A stretch of DNA of 47,196 nucleotides from positions 1-47,196 of the forward strand of contig NZ_PXWG01000047.1 in assembly GCF_003011965.1 (NCBI RefSeq), written 5' to 3'. The position numbers were made by a program, and so were the translations under genes. The notes beneath the pieces are model-generated. The model worked only from the letters and a program-made list of their open reading frames with translations, had not been told where the DNA came from and searched no databases. This stretch comes from Streptosporangium nondiastaticum (lineage in GTDB: Bacteria; Actinomycetota; Actinomycetes; Streptomycetales; Streptomycetaceae). The first letter of the stretch is position 1. Every line of letters begins with the position of its first letter. Positions 8,767-18,887 of this stretch are shown here, piece by piece.

Positions 8767-9456
8767 TCAGCCGCCCGCGCGAAGGTTCTTGAGCCGCTTG
8801 CCCCGCTTCGGCTTCGCGTCCACGCCGCCGAAGACCGCGAATCCGGTGAGGGAGACGACGGGTGCGTCGGGGTCCGGCGCCTCGACCGTCTTCACGTCGA
8901 AGCCGCCGAAGATCCCGGTGCCCGTGGAGCGCAGGGTCACGTTCTCCGGGACCCTGATCTCGATGCCGCCGAAGACGGCGGTGGCGTTGATGACGATCTC
9001 CTGCTGCTCGAAGACCGCCTCGGTCAGGTCGATCTCGATCCCGCCGAAGAGCGCGAACGCGTTCGTGCGCCGGCTCACCCGCCAGCGCCCCTTGCGCGTC
9101 GCGCCGCCGAAGACCGCCACGAGGTTCTCCGCGGGGGCCGCGCCGGGGGAGTACGCCGAGGCCTCGTAGGGGCGCGCGGGCGCCGCCGGCTCGGCCCGGC
9201 CGGCCTGCGGCAGGTCGCTCACCAGCGGCTCCAGCTCGCCGAGCGTCTTGGCGCGGTAGACCTCGCCGATCCGCTCGGAGTGCTCCTCGGCGGTGATCCG
9301 CCCCTCCGCCATGGCGTTGCGCAGGATGTCCGCGAACCGGTCGCGGTCGGCGTCGGAGGCGCGCAGCGCGGGCGGCGCGGGGGCCGGAGCGGATCCGGGC
9401 GCGCCCTGCTGGGGGCGCTTCTCAAGGGAGTGCTTTTCGAACGATGGCTCTTCCAC
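8767..9456 (-). CDS. DUF1707 protein with LiaF-like beta-helix repeats
   Basis: 229 aa, no TM segment. After a Pro/Ala-rich linker, residues 33-85 form a DUF1707 domain (LRASDADRDRFADIL, ending LEPLVSDLP). The C-terminal half contains five evenly spaced FGG motifs (AVFGG, ALFGG, AVFGG, GIFGG, AVFGG) separated by short beta strands, like the right-handed beta-helix of LiaF/DUF2154 cell-envelope stress proteins. GTG 9456 is chosen because TACTCT lies 7 nt upstream (leaderless) and the only longer start is a TTG. The promoter carries a tandem palindromic operator, so expression is probably repressed. Function unknown. Confidence 0.8.
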   Translation of the reverse strand: MEEPSFEKHSLEKRPQQGAPGSAPAPAPPALRASDADRDRFADILRNAMAEGRITAEEHSERIGEVYRAKTLGELEPLVSDLPQAGRAEPAAPARPYEASAYSPGAAPAENLVAVFGGATRKGRWRVSRRTNAFALFGGIEIDLTEAVFEQQEIVINATAVFGGIEIRVPENVTLRSTGTGIFGGFDVKTVEAPDPDAPVVSLTGFAVFGGVDAKPKRGKRLKNLRAGG

Positions 9457-9473
9457 GGCAAGCAGAGTAGCCA

Positions 9474-9493
9474 ATCGCGATAGATCGCGATAG
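9474..9493. promoter_or_regulatory. Tandem palindromic operator ATCGCGATAG x2
   Basis: Two head-to-tail copies of a 10-mer whose first eight bases, ATCGCGAT, are a perfect palindrome. The pair sits between the predicted -10 (AGAGTA on the plus strand, 9464-9469) and the -35 region of the DUF1707 gene, where a bound protein would block RNA polymerase. The repressor is not identifiable here; a PadR- or GntR-like protein is a guess. Confidence 0.65.
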
Positions 9494-9506
9494 GGGCGGG
9501 TGCCGC

Positions 9507-9525
9507 GCGGGTGAGCCTTACCTCA
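9507..9525 (-). promoter_or_regulatory. Iron-box-like sequence upstream of class I fumarase
   Basis: Read on the minus strand, 14 of 19 bases match the DmdR/IdeR iron-box consensus as I remember it (TTAGGTTAGGCTCACCTAA), including 12 of 13 in the core (GGTAAGGCTCACC). It lies about 90 bp before the fumarase ATG and 50 bp before the divergent DUF1707 gene. Confidence 0.4.
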
Positions 9526-9615
9526 CAAGACCGCTCCCCCGCGCGCGGCCTACGCTGGTAGACGCTGTCGAGGACGCCAGCCACCACTGCCTGCCGAGTG
9601 AGGAACTTGCCGCAC

Positions 9616-11280
<1,665 letters not shown>

Positions 11281-11336
11281 CGCCGACGGCCGGCTGTGGC
11301 TGATCGCGCCCGCGCGGCGGAGCCGCAGATCGACAC

Positions 11337-11366
11337 TTCCCCGCGCCCCTTAAGGGGCGCGGGGAA
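11337..11366. terminator. Bidirectional terminator, common Streptomyces type
   Basis: A 13-bp perfect stem (TTCCCCGCGCCCC with its complement) around a TTAA loop, between the convergent fumarase and SGNH hydrolase genes. The sequence, continued by AACTGCGCG, is a widespread intergenic hairpin in Streptomyces. Confidence 0.9.
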
Positions 11367-11391
11367 CTGCGCGAACGGCCCCGTCGGAGCG

Positions 11392-12936
11392 TCAGACGAA
11401 ACGCTGCCCCGCCGACCCGTCGCACCTCTGCAGCCGTACGGGGTCCTTCGCCGACGCCAGCGTCAGGCACAGGTCCTGCGCGGCCTCGGGCCGGTACCCG
11501 TCACCGCTGCGCGTGAAGCGCTGGTTGCCACCCCCGTGGCAGTCCCACAACACCACGGCCGTCCCCGCCGCGTACTTCCCGCCGGGAACGTCCACGCACC
11601 GGTCGTGCGACAGCGCCGTCCGCAACGCCTTCGTCCCGGAGTCGTACGCCCACTCCTGGTTCCGGTTGCCCGTGCAGTCCCACCCGCCGACGGTGGTCCC
11701 GTTGCGGCTGCTCGCCGCGTAGGCGTCGACGCACGTGCCCGTGGCCTCGTTCTTCAGGGGCCGGAAGGCGTCGTCCCACGCGCCCTTGGTCAGGACGGGC
11801 GTGCCCGTGCTCGCGGGGTCGGCGCAGCCGGCCTCCTGCCAGCCGGTGCGGTAGAGCTGGGTCAGGCAGGACGCGAACGCGCCGTGGCCGCGCTGGTTGG
11901 GGTGGAAGGACTGCCGGACGGAGTTCTCGTTCGGCGGGAAGGGGTTGGTCACGTCGACGTAGAGCCCGCGGGCCCAGGTGTTGTCGGTGCACACCTCGTG
12001 GCCGTGGAAGAGGCGGGAGTTGTCGAGGTAGAGGGCTCCGGTGTCGCGGGCGGCCCTGCGCATGCCGCGCTCGAAGGCGGGCACGGCGGCGTTGCGGCCC
12101 CAGGCGGCGTCGGAGGTGTAGCCGACGCAGCCGCCGGGGAGCTTGCCGGGGAAGGACGGGTTGTCCTCGAAGTCGGGGCCGATGGGGCTCGGGTAGCCCA
12201 TGAGGACGAGTTTGTAGTCGCCGTCGGCGTATCCGGCGTCCTTCATGACGGTGCGCAGGTCCCGTACGGTCTGCTCGACCTTGGGCACGAGGCCGTCGAC
12301 GCGGGCCTGCCAGCCGGGGGCGTACTTGGGCTCGCAGGGGCCCTGCAGGGTCAGGTAGCGGGTGACGCAGTCGGTGATGACGGGCCCGAACTGCAGGTCG
12401 TCGTTGGCGCCGGCGACGAGCAGGACCAGCTTCACGCGGGTGTTGCGGGCCTTGATCGCGAGGCTGTCGCTCTGGACGAGCTCGTCCGCGTACTGCTTGG
12501 AGCCGCCGATGCGGATGTTACCCGTGTAGGCCCCGGAGCAGGCGACGTTGTAGGTGACGTCCGCGGGGATGCCGGTGCGGTGGATGGCCGCGTCGGGCGA
12601 GCGGTGGCACCAGTTGTCCGGGCCGTTGGTGCCCGGCTCGTAGGTGCCGACGCCCTCGCCGGAGATCTCGCTGTCGCCGAGCGAGAGCAGCGAGGACTTG
12701 CGCTCCTCCAGGGGCCGCACGGCGGCGTCGCCGTAGAGCTTGACGGCCTCGGCGGCGCGGATCTTCTCCAGCTCTGGCGGGAGGGGCGCCGCGGCGGCGG
12801 TGCGGGTCGCGGGGTGGGGTGCGTGCGGCGCGTGGGCCGCGTGGGCTGCCGGCCCGGCGACAGCGAGGCCGCCGAACGCCGCGGCGAACGCGGCGACGGC
12901 GGCGAGTGAACAGCGCAGGGTGGGTCTGCGTGTCAT
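11392..12936 (-). CDS. Secreted SGNH/GDSL-type esterase with C-terminal ricin-B lectin domain
   Basis: 514 aa. An N-terminal signal peptide (MTRRPTLRCS then a hydrophobic core to about residue 33) directs export. The SGNH domain has nucleophile Ser89 in LGDSEISGEG, block III GANDD near residue 176, and catalytic His in FHPNQRGHG near residue 344. From about 390 to the end a beta-trefoil of ricin-B type follows, with repeats ending in QEW, QRF and QRF. Expected role: hydrolysis of an ester on an extracellular polymer to which the lectin binds. The canonical GDSL is GDSE here. The gene lies between the two fumarase genes and is unrelated to them. GGGAGG precedes the ATG. Confidence 0.88.
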   Translation of the reverse strand: MTRRPTLRCSLAAVAAFAAAFGGLAVAGPAAHAAHAPHAPHPATRTAAAAPLPPELEKIRAAEAVKLYGDAAVRPLEERKSSLLSLGDSEISGEGVGTYEPGTNGPDNWCHRSPDAAIHRTGIPADVTYNVACSGAYTGNIRIGGSKQYADELVQSDSLAIKARNTRVKLVLLVAGANDDLQFGPVITDCVTRYLTLQGPCEPKYAPGWQARVDGLVPKVEQTVRDLRTVMKDAGYADGDYKLVLMGYPSPIGPDFEDNPSFPGKLPGGCVGYTSDAAWGRNAAVPAFERGMRRAARDTGALYLDNSRLFHGHEVCTDNTWARGLYVDVTNPFPPNENSVRQSFHPNQRGHGAFASCLTQLYRTGWQEAGCADPASTGTPVLTKGAWDDAFRPLKNEATGTCVDAYAASSRNGTTVGGWDCTGNRNQEWAYDSGTKALRTALSHDRCVDVPGGKYAAGTAVVLWDCHGGGNQRFTRSGDGYRPEAAQDLCLTLASAKDPVRLQRCDGSAGQRFV

Positions 12937-13043
12937 GGTGCCTCCCCGATTTCAGTTGTTACCCGCGGTATTTACTAGGCGGTAGTGCTTTTTGGGAACA
13001 CCGTGAACCGGACAAACGCTTGGTGTGTCAGGAGGTAGTGACG

Positions 13044-14438
13044 ATGACCGATGGTGAGCAGTACCGGGTCGAGCACGACTCGATGGGCGAGGTCCGGGTC
13101 CCGGCGGACGCCAAGTGGCGGGCCCAGACCCAGCGCGCGGTGGAGAACTTCCCCGTCAGCGGGCAGCGGCTGGAGCGGGCGCACATCGAGGCGCTGGCCC
13201 GGATCAAGGCCGCCGCGGCCAGGGTCAACGCCGAGCTCGGCGTGGTCGGCAAGGACGTGGCCGAGGCGATCGAGTCCGCGGCGGGCGAGGTCGCCGAGGG
13301 GCGCTGGGACGACCACTTCCCCGTGGACGTCTTCCAGACCGGCTCCGGCACGTCCTCCAACATGAACGCCAACGAGGTCATCGCCACCCTGGCGAGCGAG
13401 CGCCTGGGCAGCCCGGTGCACCCCAACGACCACGTGAACGCGTCGCAGAGCTCCAACGACGTCTTCCCGTCCAGCATTCACATCGCGGCGACGGCCGCCG
13501 TCACCGGCGACCTGATCCCCGCGCTGGAGCACCTCGCCGCGGCCCTGGAGCGCAAGGCGGAGGAGTTCGCCGAGGTCGTCAAGTCCGGTCGCACGCACCT
13601 GATGGACGCCACGCCGGTGACGCTGGGCCAGGAGTTCGGCGGCTATGCGGCGCAGGTCCGCTACGGCGTCGAGCGGCTGCGCGCCTCCCTGCCGCGCCTG
13701 GCCGAACTCCCCCTGGGCGGCACGGCGGTCGGCACCGGCATCAACACGCCGCCCGGCTTCTCCGGCGCCGTCATCGCCGAGGTCGCCCGCACGACCGGGC
13801 TGCCGCTGACCGAGGCCCGGAACCACTTCGAGGCGCAGGGCGCGCGCGACGGCCTGGTGGAGACCAGCGGTCAGCTGCGCACGATCGCCGTCGGCCTCAC
13901 CAAGATCGCCAATGATCTGCGCTGGATGGGCTCGGGCCCGCGGGCCGGCCTCGCCGAGATCAGCCTGCCCGACCTGCAGCCCGGCTCCTCGATCATGCCG
14001 GGCAAGGTCAACCCGGTCATCTGCGAGGCCGTGCTGATGGTGGCCGCCCAGGTCACCGGCAACGACGCGACCGTCGCGACCGCGGGCGCCGCCGGGAACT
14101 TCGAGCTCAACGTGATGCTCCCGGTGATGGCGAAGAACGTCCTGGAGTCGGTGCGGCTGCTCGCCAACGTCTCCCGGCTGCTGGCCGACCGCACGGTCGA
14201 CGGCATCACCGCGAACGTGGAGCGCGCCCGCGAGTACGCGGAGTCGTCCCCGTCCGTCGTCACGCCCCTCAACCGCTACATCGGCTACGAGGAGGCGGCG
14301 AAGGTGGCGAAGAAGTCCCTTGCGGAGCGGAAGACGATCCGCCAGGTCGTCCTCGAAGCGGGTTATGTCGAGCGGGGGCTGCTGACGCTGGAGCAGCTGG
14401 ACGAGGCGCTGGACGTGCTGCGGATGACGCGTCCGTAG
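13044..14438 (+). CDS. fumC: Class II fumarate hydratase
   Basis: 464 aa homotetrameric, iron-independent fumarase of the aspartase/fumarase superfamily. TGSGTSSNMNANEV (near residue 100), SGRTHLMDATPVTLGQE (near 182) and the signature GSSIMPGKVNP, whose Ser loop supplies the catalytic base, are all present. ATG 13044 is preceded by a strong AGGAGG 8 nt upstream. Together with the Fe-S fumarase upstream it gives the organism two non-homologous enzymes for the same step. Confidence 0.96.
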   Translation: MTDGEQYRVEHDSMGEVRVPADAKWRAQTQRAVENFPVSGQRLERAHIEALARIKAAAARVNAELGVVGKDVAEAIESAAGEVAEGRWDDHFPVDVFQTGSGTSSNMNANEVIATLASERLGSPVHPNDHVNASQSSNDVFPSSIHIAATAAVTGDLIPALEHLAAALERKAEEFAEVVKSGRTHLMDATPVTLGQEFGGYAAQVRYGVERLRASLPRLAELPLGGTAVGTGINTPPGFSGAVIAEVARTTGLPLTEARNHFEAQGARDGLVETSGQLRTIAVGLTKIANDLRWMGSGPRAGLAEISLPDLQPGSSIMPGKVNPVICEAVLMVAAQVTGNDATVATAGAAGNFELNVMLPVMAKNVLESVRLLANVSRLLADRTVDGITANVERAREYAESSPSVVTPLNRYIGYEEAAKVAKKSLAERKTIRQVVLEAGYVERGLLTLEQLDEALDVLRMTRP

Positions 14439-14527
14439 GGACGCCCCGGGCACGCGTCCGCCGGTAACCGTGGTCCGTGCGGCACACATCACGGCGCGCC
14501 CTCACCACCGCCACCTAGGATCTCCGC

Positions 14528-15229
14528 ATGACAGCGGATGCGGACGCGGAGACGGTCGGGACGGCAGGCGCGGGCGAAGGCGCACCCTCCTGGGCGCCGG
14601 GGGAGCAGATCCTCTGGCGCTACCGGGGCAATGCCACCGACCGCGTCCACATCTGCCGCCCCGTCACCGTCGTGCAGGACACCGCCGACCTGCTCGCCGT
14701 CTGGGTCGCGCCGGGCACCGCGTGCGTGCGGCCGCTGCTCGCCGACGGCACCCCGGTGCACCAGGAGCCGCTCGCCACGCGCTACACCAAGCCCCGCACC
14801 ACGCAGGTCGCCGCGTGGTCCGGCACCGGGGTGCTGAAGCTCGCCCGGCCCGGCGAGCCGTGGTCGGTCTGGCTGTTCTGGGACCGTGACTGGCGCTTCA
14901 AGAACTGGTACGTGAACCTCGAGGAGCCGCTGGCCCGCTGGGCGGGCGGCGTGGACTCCGAGGACCACTTCCTCGACATCGCCGTCTACCCGGACCGCAG
15001 CTGGCAGTGGAAGGACGAGGACGAGTTCGCGCAGGCGCAGCAGGCGGGCCTGATGTCCGCCGGGCAGGCCGAGCGGGTGCGCGCCGCCGGCCGGGCCGCG
15101 GTCGAGCGGATCGAGGCCTGGGCCGCGCCGTTCGCCGCGGGCTGGGAGGACTGGCGGCCCGACCCGGCCTGGCCCGTACCCGCCCTGCCGGCCGACTGGG
15201 ACCGTTCCCCGGCCCGGATCCGGGCATGA
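14528..15229 (+). CDS. DUF402 / FomD-like protein
   Basis: 233 aa. The middle section WYVNLEEPLARW, then DHFLDIAVYPD and WKDEDEFAQAQQAGLMS, is the DUF402 signature, a fold with conserved acidic residues that bind divalent metal; FomD members hydrolyse CMP-phosphonates or nucleotides. The substrate here is not known. The start is supported by TAGGAT ending 6 nt before the ATG, predicting a leaderless transcript separate from fumC 89 bp upstream. Confidence 0.85.
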   Translation: MTADADAETVGTAGAGEGAPSWAPGEQILWRYRGNATDRVHICRPVTVVQDTADLLAVWVAPGTACVRPLLADGTPVHQEPLATRYTKPRTTQVAAWSGTGVLKLARPGEPWSVWLFWDRDWRFKNWYVNLEEPLARWAGGVDSEDHFLDIAVYPDRSWQWKDEDEFAQAQQAGLMSAGQAERVRAAGRAAVERIEAWAAPFAAGWEDWRPDPAWPVPALPADWDRSPARIRA

Positions 15230-15318
15230 TCCGCGCGGATTCGACGGCAAGGCGGCCAACCGCTTGGCACCGGCCCGCCGGGCAACCGTAGGATCGGCCT
15301 CCGCGGTACTGCACAGCA

Positions 15319-15355
15319 GCACGGCACGAGCACGGCACGAACAGAGCACGGCATG
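15319..15355 (+). repeat. Short 11-bp tandem repeats upstream of a methyltransferase gene
   Basis: GCACGGCACGA occurs twice in tandem (15319-15329, 15330-15340) and a third partial copy GCACGGCA begins at 15346, in the 177-bp gap before the methyltransferase. Confidence 0.6.
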
Positions 15356-15406
15356 TGACGCTTGTTCAGGGAAATGCGGCCAACGGTCACAGGGAGGGCG
15401 GGCGCC

Positions 15407-16084
15407 GTGAGCGGTGACGAGAACCGGCGGGACTACGACGGCTACGCCCGCCCGGGGCTGGACCGGAGCGGGCAGGCGGAGGCGTTCGACGCGATCGGCC
15501 ACCGCTACGACGAGGCCTTCCCGCACAAGGAGGGCCAGCTCGGCGCGGGCGCCTGGCTCGCGGCGGCCCTGCCGCCCGGCTCCCGCGTCCTCGACCTCGG
15601 CTGCGGCACCGGGCTGCCGACCGCGCGGCAACTGACCGACGCGGGCCACCACGTCGTGGGCGTCGACCTCTCGCCCGGCATGCTGGAGCTGGCCCGCGGC
15701 AACGTCCCCAAGGCCGAGTTCCACCTGGAGGACCTGGCGGAGCTGCGGGACGGCCGCCTCGGCACCTTCGACGGCGTGGCCGCGTTCTTCTCGCTGCTGA
15801 TGCTGCCCCGCGCGGAGATCCCGCACGCGCTGCGGATGCTCCACGCGCTGCTGAGACCCGGCGGGTTGCTCGCCCTGTCGATGGTCGAGGCCGATGTGGA
15901 CGACTACGCGATCCCGTTCCTGGGCAACACGATCCGGGTATCCGGATACCTGCGGGACGAACTGCGCCAGGTCGTGCGCGAAGCGGGTTTCGAAGTCGCC
16001 GGGGAGAACTCGCTGGCGTACGCCCCGGCGAGTACGGACGTGCCACCCGAGATCCAGCTCTTCCTCAATCTGCGACGCGCCTGA
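15407..16084 (+). CDS. Class I SAM-dependent methyltransferase
   Basis: 225 aa. SAM-binding motif I VLDLGCGTG is near residue 65, motif II VVGVDLSPGML follows, and motif III sits in LRPGGLLALSMVEADVDD, typical of a Rossmann-fold methyltransferase. Acceptor unknown. The frame opens at a TTG (15362) and has ATG 15374, but GTG 15407 has AGGGAGGG 8 nt upstream and is preferred. The sequence is conserved-looking and ends cleanly before the truncated NRPS gene on the other strand. Confidence 0.82.
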   Translation: MSGDENRRDYDGYARPGLDRSGQAEAFDAIGHRYDEAFPHKEGQLGAGAWLAAALPPGSRVLDLGCGTGLPTARQLTDAGHHVVGVDLSPGMLELARGNVPKAEFHLEDLAELRDGRLGTFDGVAAFFSLLMLPRAEIPHALRMLHALLRPGGLLALSMVEADVDDYAIPFLGNTIRVSGYLRDELRQVVREAGFEVAGENSLAYAPASTDVPPEIQLFLNLRRA

Positions 16085-16271
16085 CCCACGGTGCACCCGC
16101 GCGAGCGGGCGCACGGTCCCGACGGATGGAACCCCACGCGTGACGGAGCACACCGACTCCCACGGAAACCAGCGGATCGCCGCGGTGCGGCAGGCCGCCG
16201 TGCCCGCCGCCGCCTCTGCCCCGGATCCGGAATCCAGTCGTCCGCGACCGGCGGCCGGGCCCGGGCCGCAG

Positions 16272-16544
16272 GGCGTGCCGCCCCAGCGGCGCGAGGACGC
16301 CCACGCGGTCGCCGGGGCCGATGCCGGCGCGGTGCAGGAACGCGGCGCGGCGGGCGGTCTCGTCGCACAGGGCCCGGTAGGTGAGGACCTCCCCGGCGGC
16401 GTCGAGGGCGGGGGCGCCGGGGTGGCGCGCCGCGGTGGCGTCGAGGATGTCGAGCAGGGTGCGCGGCGGTGCCGGCGGGGCGCCGCCGTACAGCGCCCGG
16501 GTTCTGTGCGGGGTGCCGGGTACGGAGACGGTGGGGTGGGACAT
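16272..16544 (-). pseudogene. Truncated N-terminus of a Pls-like (epsilon-poly-lysine synthetase type) NRPS adenylation domain
   Basis: From ATG 16544 about 90 residues read as the start of a single-module NRPS: ALYGGAPPAPPRTLLDILD, ATAARHPGAPALDAAGE, LTYRALCDETARRAA and IGPGDRVGV. This matches the N-terminus of poly-lysine synthetase Pls, as I remember it, better than ordinary NRPSs. Homology stops at about 16272-16296, before the A-domain core motifs; the frame then continues without recognisable sequence to a stop at 16065. The missing part is more than 1,200 residues. It is therefore a 5' remnant, left by a large deletion. The 16085-16814 interval holds no intact gene. Confidence 0.65.
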
Positions 16545-16700
16545 CGGGGCGGCCTCACTTGATGCCGTGGTGCGGTTGTGGTGCGGGCGTCCTTCGGACG
16601 TCCGCACCCACAGACGGCGGGTCGCGTGAAACCGGTTCGTATCCCGGTGCCAACATTCCGTAAATCGAACAGAGTCCGTACGGCCTCAAGAAACCGTGAT

Positions 16701-16746
16701 GTCCCGCCTGCCGCAGGGCTTTTGCGGGCGGCAGGTCAGCCGGGAC
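16701..16746. terminator. Bulged intergenic hairpin downstream of the ABC-F gene
   Basis: GTCCCG (16701-16706) pairs with CGGGAC (16741-16746) and CCTGCCGC (16707-16714) with GCGGCAGG (16728-16735), giving a 14-bp stem with one 5-nt bulge. It lies 70 bp after the ABC-F stop (16815, minus strand) and upstream of the NRPS remnant. Confidence 0.5.
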
Positions 16747-16814
16747 GGCCGTGCTTCTTGGGAAAGGTTTGGCCTATACCTGGGATTGTTTTCGGACACT
16801 CGGGAGCGGCGGTG

Positions 16815-18452
16815 TCAGAGCTCCGTAAGCCGTCCCTGTGAAACCTCTATGCGGCGGGTCGTGTGGACCGCTTCCAGCATCCGGCGGTCGTGCGTGACCA
16901 GGAGCAGCGTGCCGTCGTACGAGGCGAGGGCCGACTCCAGCTGCTCGATGGCCGGCAGGTCGAGGTGGTTGGTGGGCTCGTCCAGGACCAGGAGGTTCAC
17001 GCCGCGGGCCTGGAGCAGGGCCAGTGCCGAGCGCGTCCGCTCCCCCGGAGAGAGGGTGGCGGCCGGGCGCAGCACGTGGTCGGCCTTCAGGCCGAACTTC
17101 GCCAGCAGGGTGCGCACGTCGGCGGGGGCGAGCTCGGGGACGGCCGCGCCGAAGGCCTCCAGGAGCGTCTCCGTGCCGAAGAACAGGGCGCGCGCCTGGT
17201 CGACCTCGCCGACGACGACGCCCGGGCCGAGCGCGGCGTGCCCGGCGTCCAGCGGCAGCCGGCCCAGCAGCGCGGCGAGGAGCGTGGACTTACCGGAGCC
17301 GTTGGCGCCGGTGACGGCGATCCGGTCGGCCCAGTCGACCTGGAGGTCGGCGGGGCCGAAGACGAAGGAGCCGCGGCGCACCTCGGCGCCGCGCAGGGTG
17401 GCCACGACCGCGCCGGAGCGCGGGGCCGCGGCGATCTCCATGCGCAGCTCCCACTCCTTGCGGGGCTCCTCGACGACCTCCAGCCGCTCGATGAGCCGCT
17501 CGGTCTGCCGGGCCTTGGCGGCCTGCTTCTCGGTGGCCTCGCTGCGGAACTTGCGGCCGATCTTGTCGTTGTCGGTGGCCTTGCGGCGGGCGTTCTTGAC
17601 GCCCTTCTCCATCCAGTTGCGCTGGGTGCGGGCGCGCGCCTCCAGCCCGGCCCGGGTGCCGGCGTACTCCTCGTAGGCTTCGCGGGCGTGCCGGCGGACG
17701 GTCTCGCGCTCCTCCAGGTAGGCGGCGTAGCCGCCGCCGTAGAGCCGGATCTCCTGCTGGGCGAGGTCGAGCTCCAGGACCTTCGTCACGGTGCGGGTGA
17801 GGAACTCGCGGTCGTGGCTGACGACGACGGTGCCGGCGCGGAGCCCGGTGACGAAGGACTCCAGGCGGGCCAGCCCGTCGAGGTCGAGGTCGTTGGTGGG
17901 CTCGTCCAGGAGGAAGACGTCGTAGCGGCTGAGCAGCAGGGAGGCGAGGCCGGCGCGGGCGGCCTGTCCTCCGGAGAGGCTGGTCATGGGGCGGTCGAGG
18001 CCCACGGCGAGGCCGAGGGAGGCGGCGACCTCCTCGGCGCGCTCCTCCAGGTCGGCGCCGCCCAGCCCGAGCCAGCGGTCCAGGCTCGCGGCGTACGCGT
18101 CGTCGGCGCCGGGGGCGCCCTCCACGAGCGCCTGGGTGGCGGCGTCGAGCTCGGCCTGGGCCTGCGCGACGCCGGTCCGGCGGGCCAGGAAGGCCCGCAC
18201 GCTCTCGCCGGGCCGCCGGTCCGGCTCCTGCGGCAGGTGTCCGACGGTGGCGGTCGGCGGGCTGAGGGAGATCCCGCCCTCCTCGGCCCGGCCCAGCCCC
18301 GCGAGGAGCCGGAGCAGGGTCGACTTCCCCGCGCCGTTGGCCCCGACGAGGCCGATGACGTCACCGGGCGCGACGACGAGGTCGAGCCCGGAGAAGAGGG
18401 TGCGGTCGCCGTGTCCGGCGGCCAGGTTCTTGGCGACGAGGGTGGCACTCAT
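16815..18452 (-). CDS. ABC-F family ATPase
   Basis: 545 aa with two ABC domains and no membrane segments. Walker A motifs GANGAGKST (near 37) and GANGSGKST (near 375), signatures LSGGQAARAG and LSPGERTRS, and Walker B motifs LLDEPTNDLD and VLDEPTNHLD are all intact. A charged inter-domain linker of about 80 residues (KKGVKNARRKATDNDKIG region) is typical of ribosome-associated ABC-F proteins. Some give antibiotic resistance, others regulate translation; sequence alone does not separate these. TAGAGT ends 9 nt before the ATG, so the mRNA may have almost no leader. Confidence 0.9.
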   Translation of the reverse strand: MSATLVAKNLAAGHGDRTLFSGLDLVVAPGDVIGLVGANGAGKSTLLRLLAGLGRAEEGGISLSPPTATVGHLPQEPDRRPGESVRAFLARRTGVAQAQAELDAATQALVEGAPGADDAYAASLDRWLGLGGADLEERAEEVAASLGLAVGLDRPMTSLSGGQAARAGLASLLLSRYDVFLLDEPTNDLDLDGLARLESFVTGLRAGTVVVSHDREFLTRTVTKVLELDLAQQEIRLYGGGYAAYLEERETVRRHAREAYEEYAGTRAGLEARARTQRNWMEKGVKNARRKATDNDKIGRKFRSEATEKQAAKARQTERLIERLEVVEEPRKEWELRMEIAAAPRSGAVVATLRGAEVRRGSFVFGPADLQVDWADRIAVTGANGSGKSTLLAALLGRLPLDAGHAALGPGVVVGEVDQARALFFGTETLLEAFGAAVPELAPADVRTLLAKFGLKADHVLRPAATLSPGERTRSALALLQARGVNLLVLDEPTNHLDLPAIEQLESALASYDGTLLLVTHDRRMLEAVHTTRRIEVSQGRLTEL

Positions 18453-18590
18453 ATCCCGTCGACTCTAACCGGCGGCGCGGGTGCTTCCGTACCGGTTTTC
18501 GGGGCGGCCGCCGGGGAGGCGGCGGGGGCCCTGCCCGAACGGGCGAACAACTTCCCGGAACGGGCGCGGGCCCGCGCCCGCTGGGGCAGC

Positions 18591-18836
18591 ATGCGGGCCA
18601 TGAACGCTGGTCGGAACGGCCCCCCTCTGGTCCGGTGCCCGCACTGCCGCAACGCGATGTGGTGGGACGTGACGTACCCGTACAAGCCGACGTGGTACTG
18701 CTCGGTGTGCGGCTTCCCGTCGGACCGGCAGCGCAGCGCCCACGCCGCTCCGCCGCGGTGCCCGGAGGGGTGCGCGAGCGCCGTGATCCAGACCGGCGAC
18801 GACGGAACCAGGACGTTCGTCTGCCACCGCAAATAG
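18591..18836 (+). CDS. Small zinc-ribbon protein
   Basis: 81 aa (78 if ATG 18600 is used). Cysteine pairs CPHC, CSVC, the CPEGC knot and a last Cys four residues from the end can hold one or two zinc ions; the residues WWDVTYPYKPTWYCSVCGFP form a Trp/Tyr-rich ribbon. Third codon positions are almost all G or C, which supports a real gene. GGGG lies 5 nt before ATG 18591. Role unknown; a nucleic-acid or protein-binding adaptor is possible. Confidence 0.65.
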   Translation: MRAMNAGRNGPPLVRCPHCRNAMWWDVTYPYKPTWYCSVCGFPSDRQRSAHAAPPRCPEGCASAVIQTGDDGTRTFVCHRK

Positions 18837-18887
18837 GAAGGCGCCGACCGTCTGCGGAGCCCTGTCGCCCGGTCCTACAGTGGCGGC

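Noticed and set aside
14489..16558. A 689-codon minus-strand open frame across the DUF402 and methyltransferase genes
   Set aside because: Both plus-strand genes have clear family motifs and codon bias; the long frame is an Arg/Pro-rich shadow.
16701..16746. Riboswitch or structured ncRNA
   Set aside because: Only one bulged stem is visible, with no further conserved pairing; a terminator is simpler.
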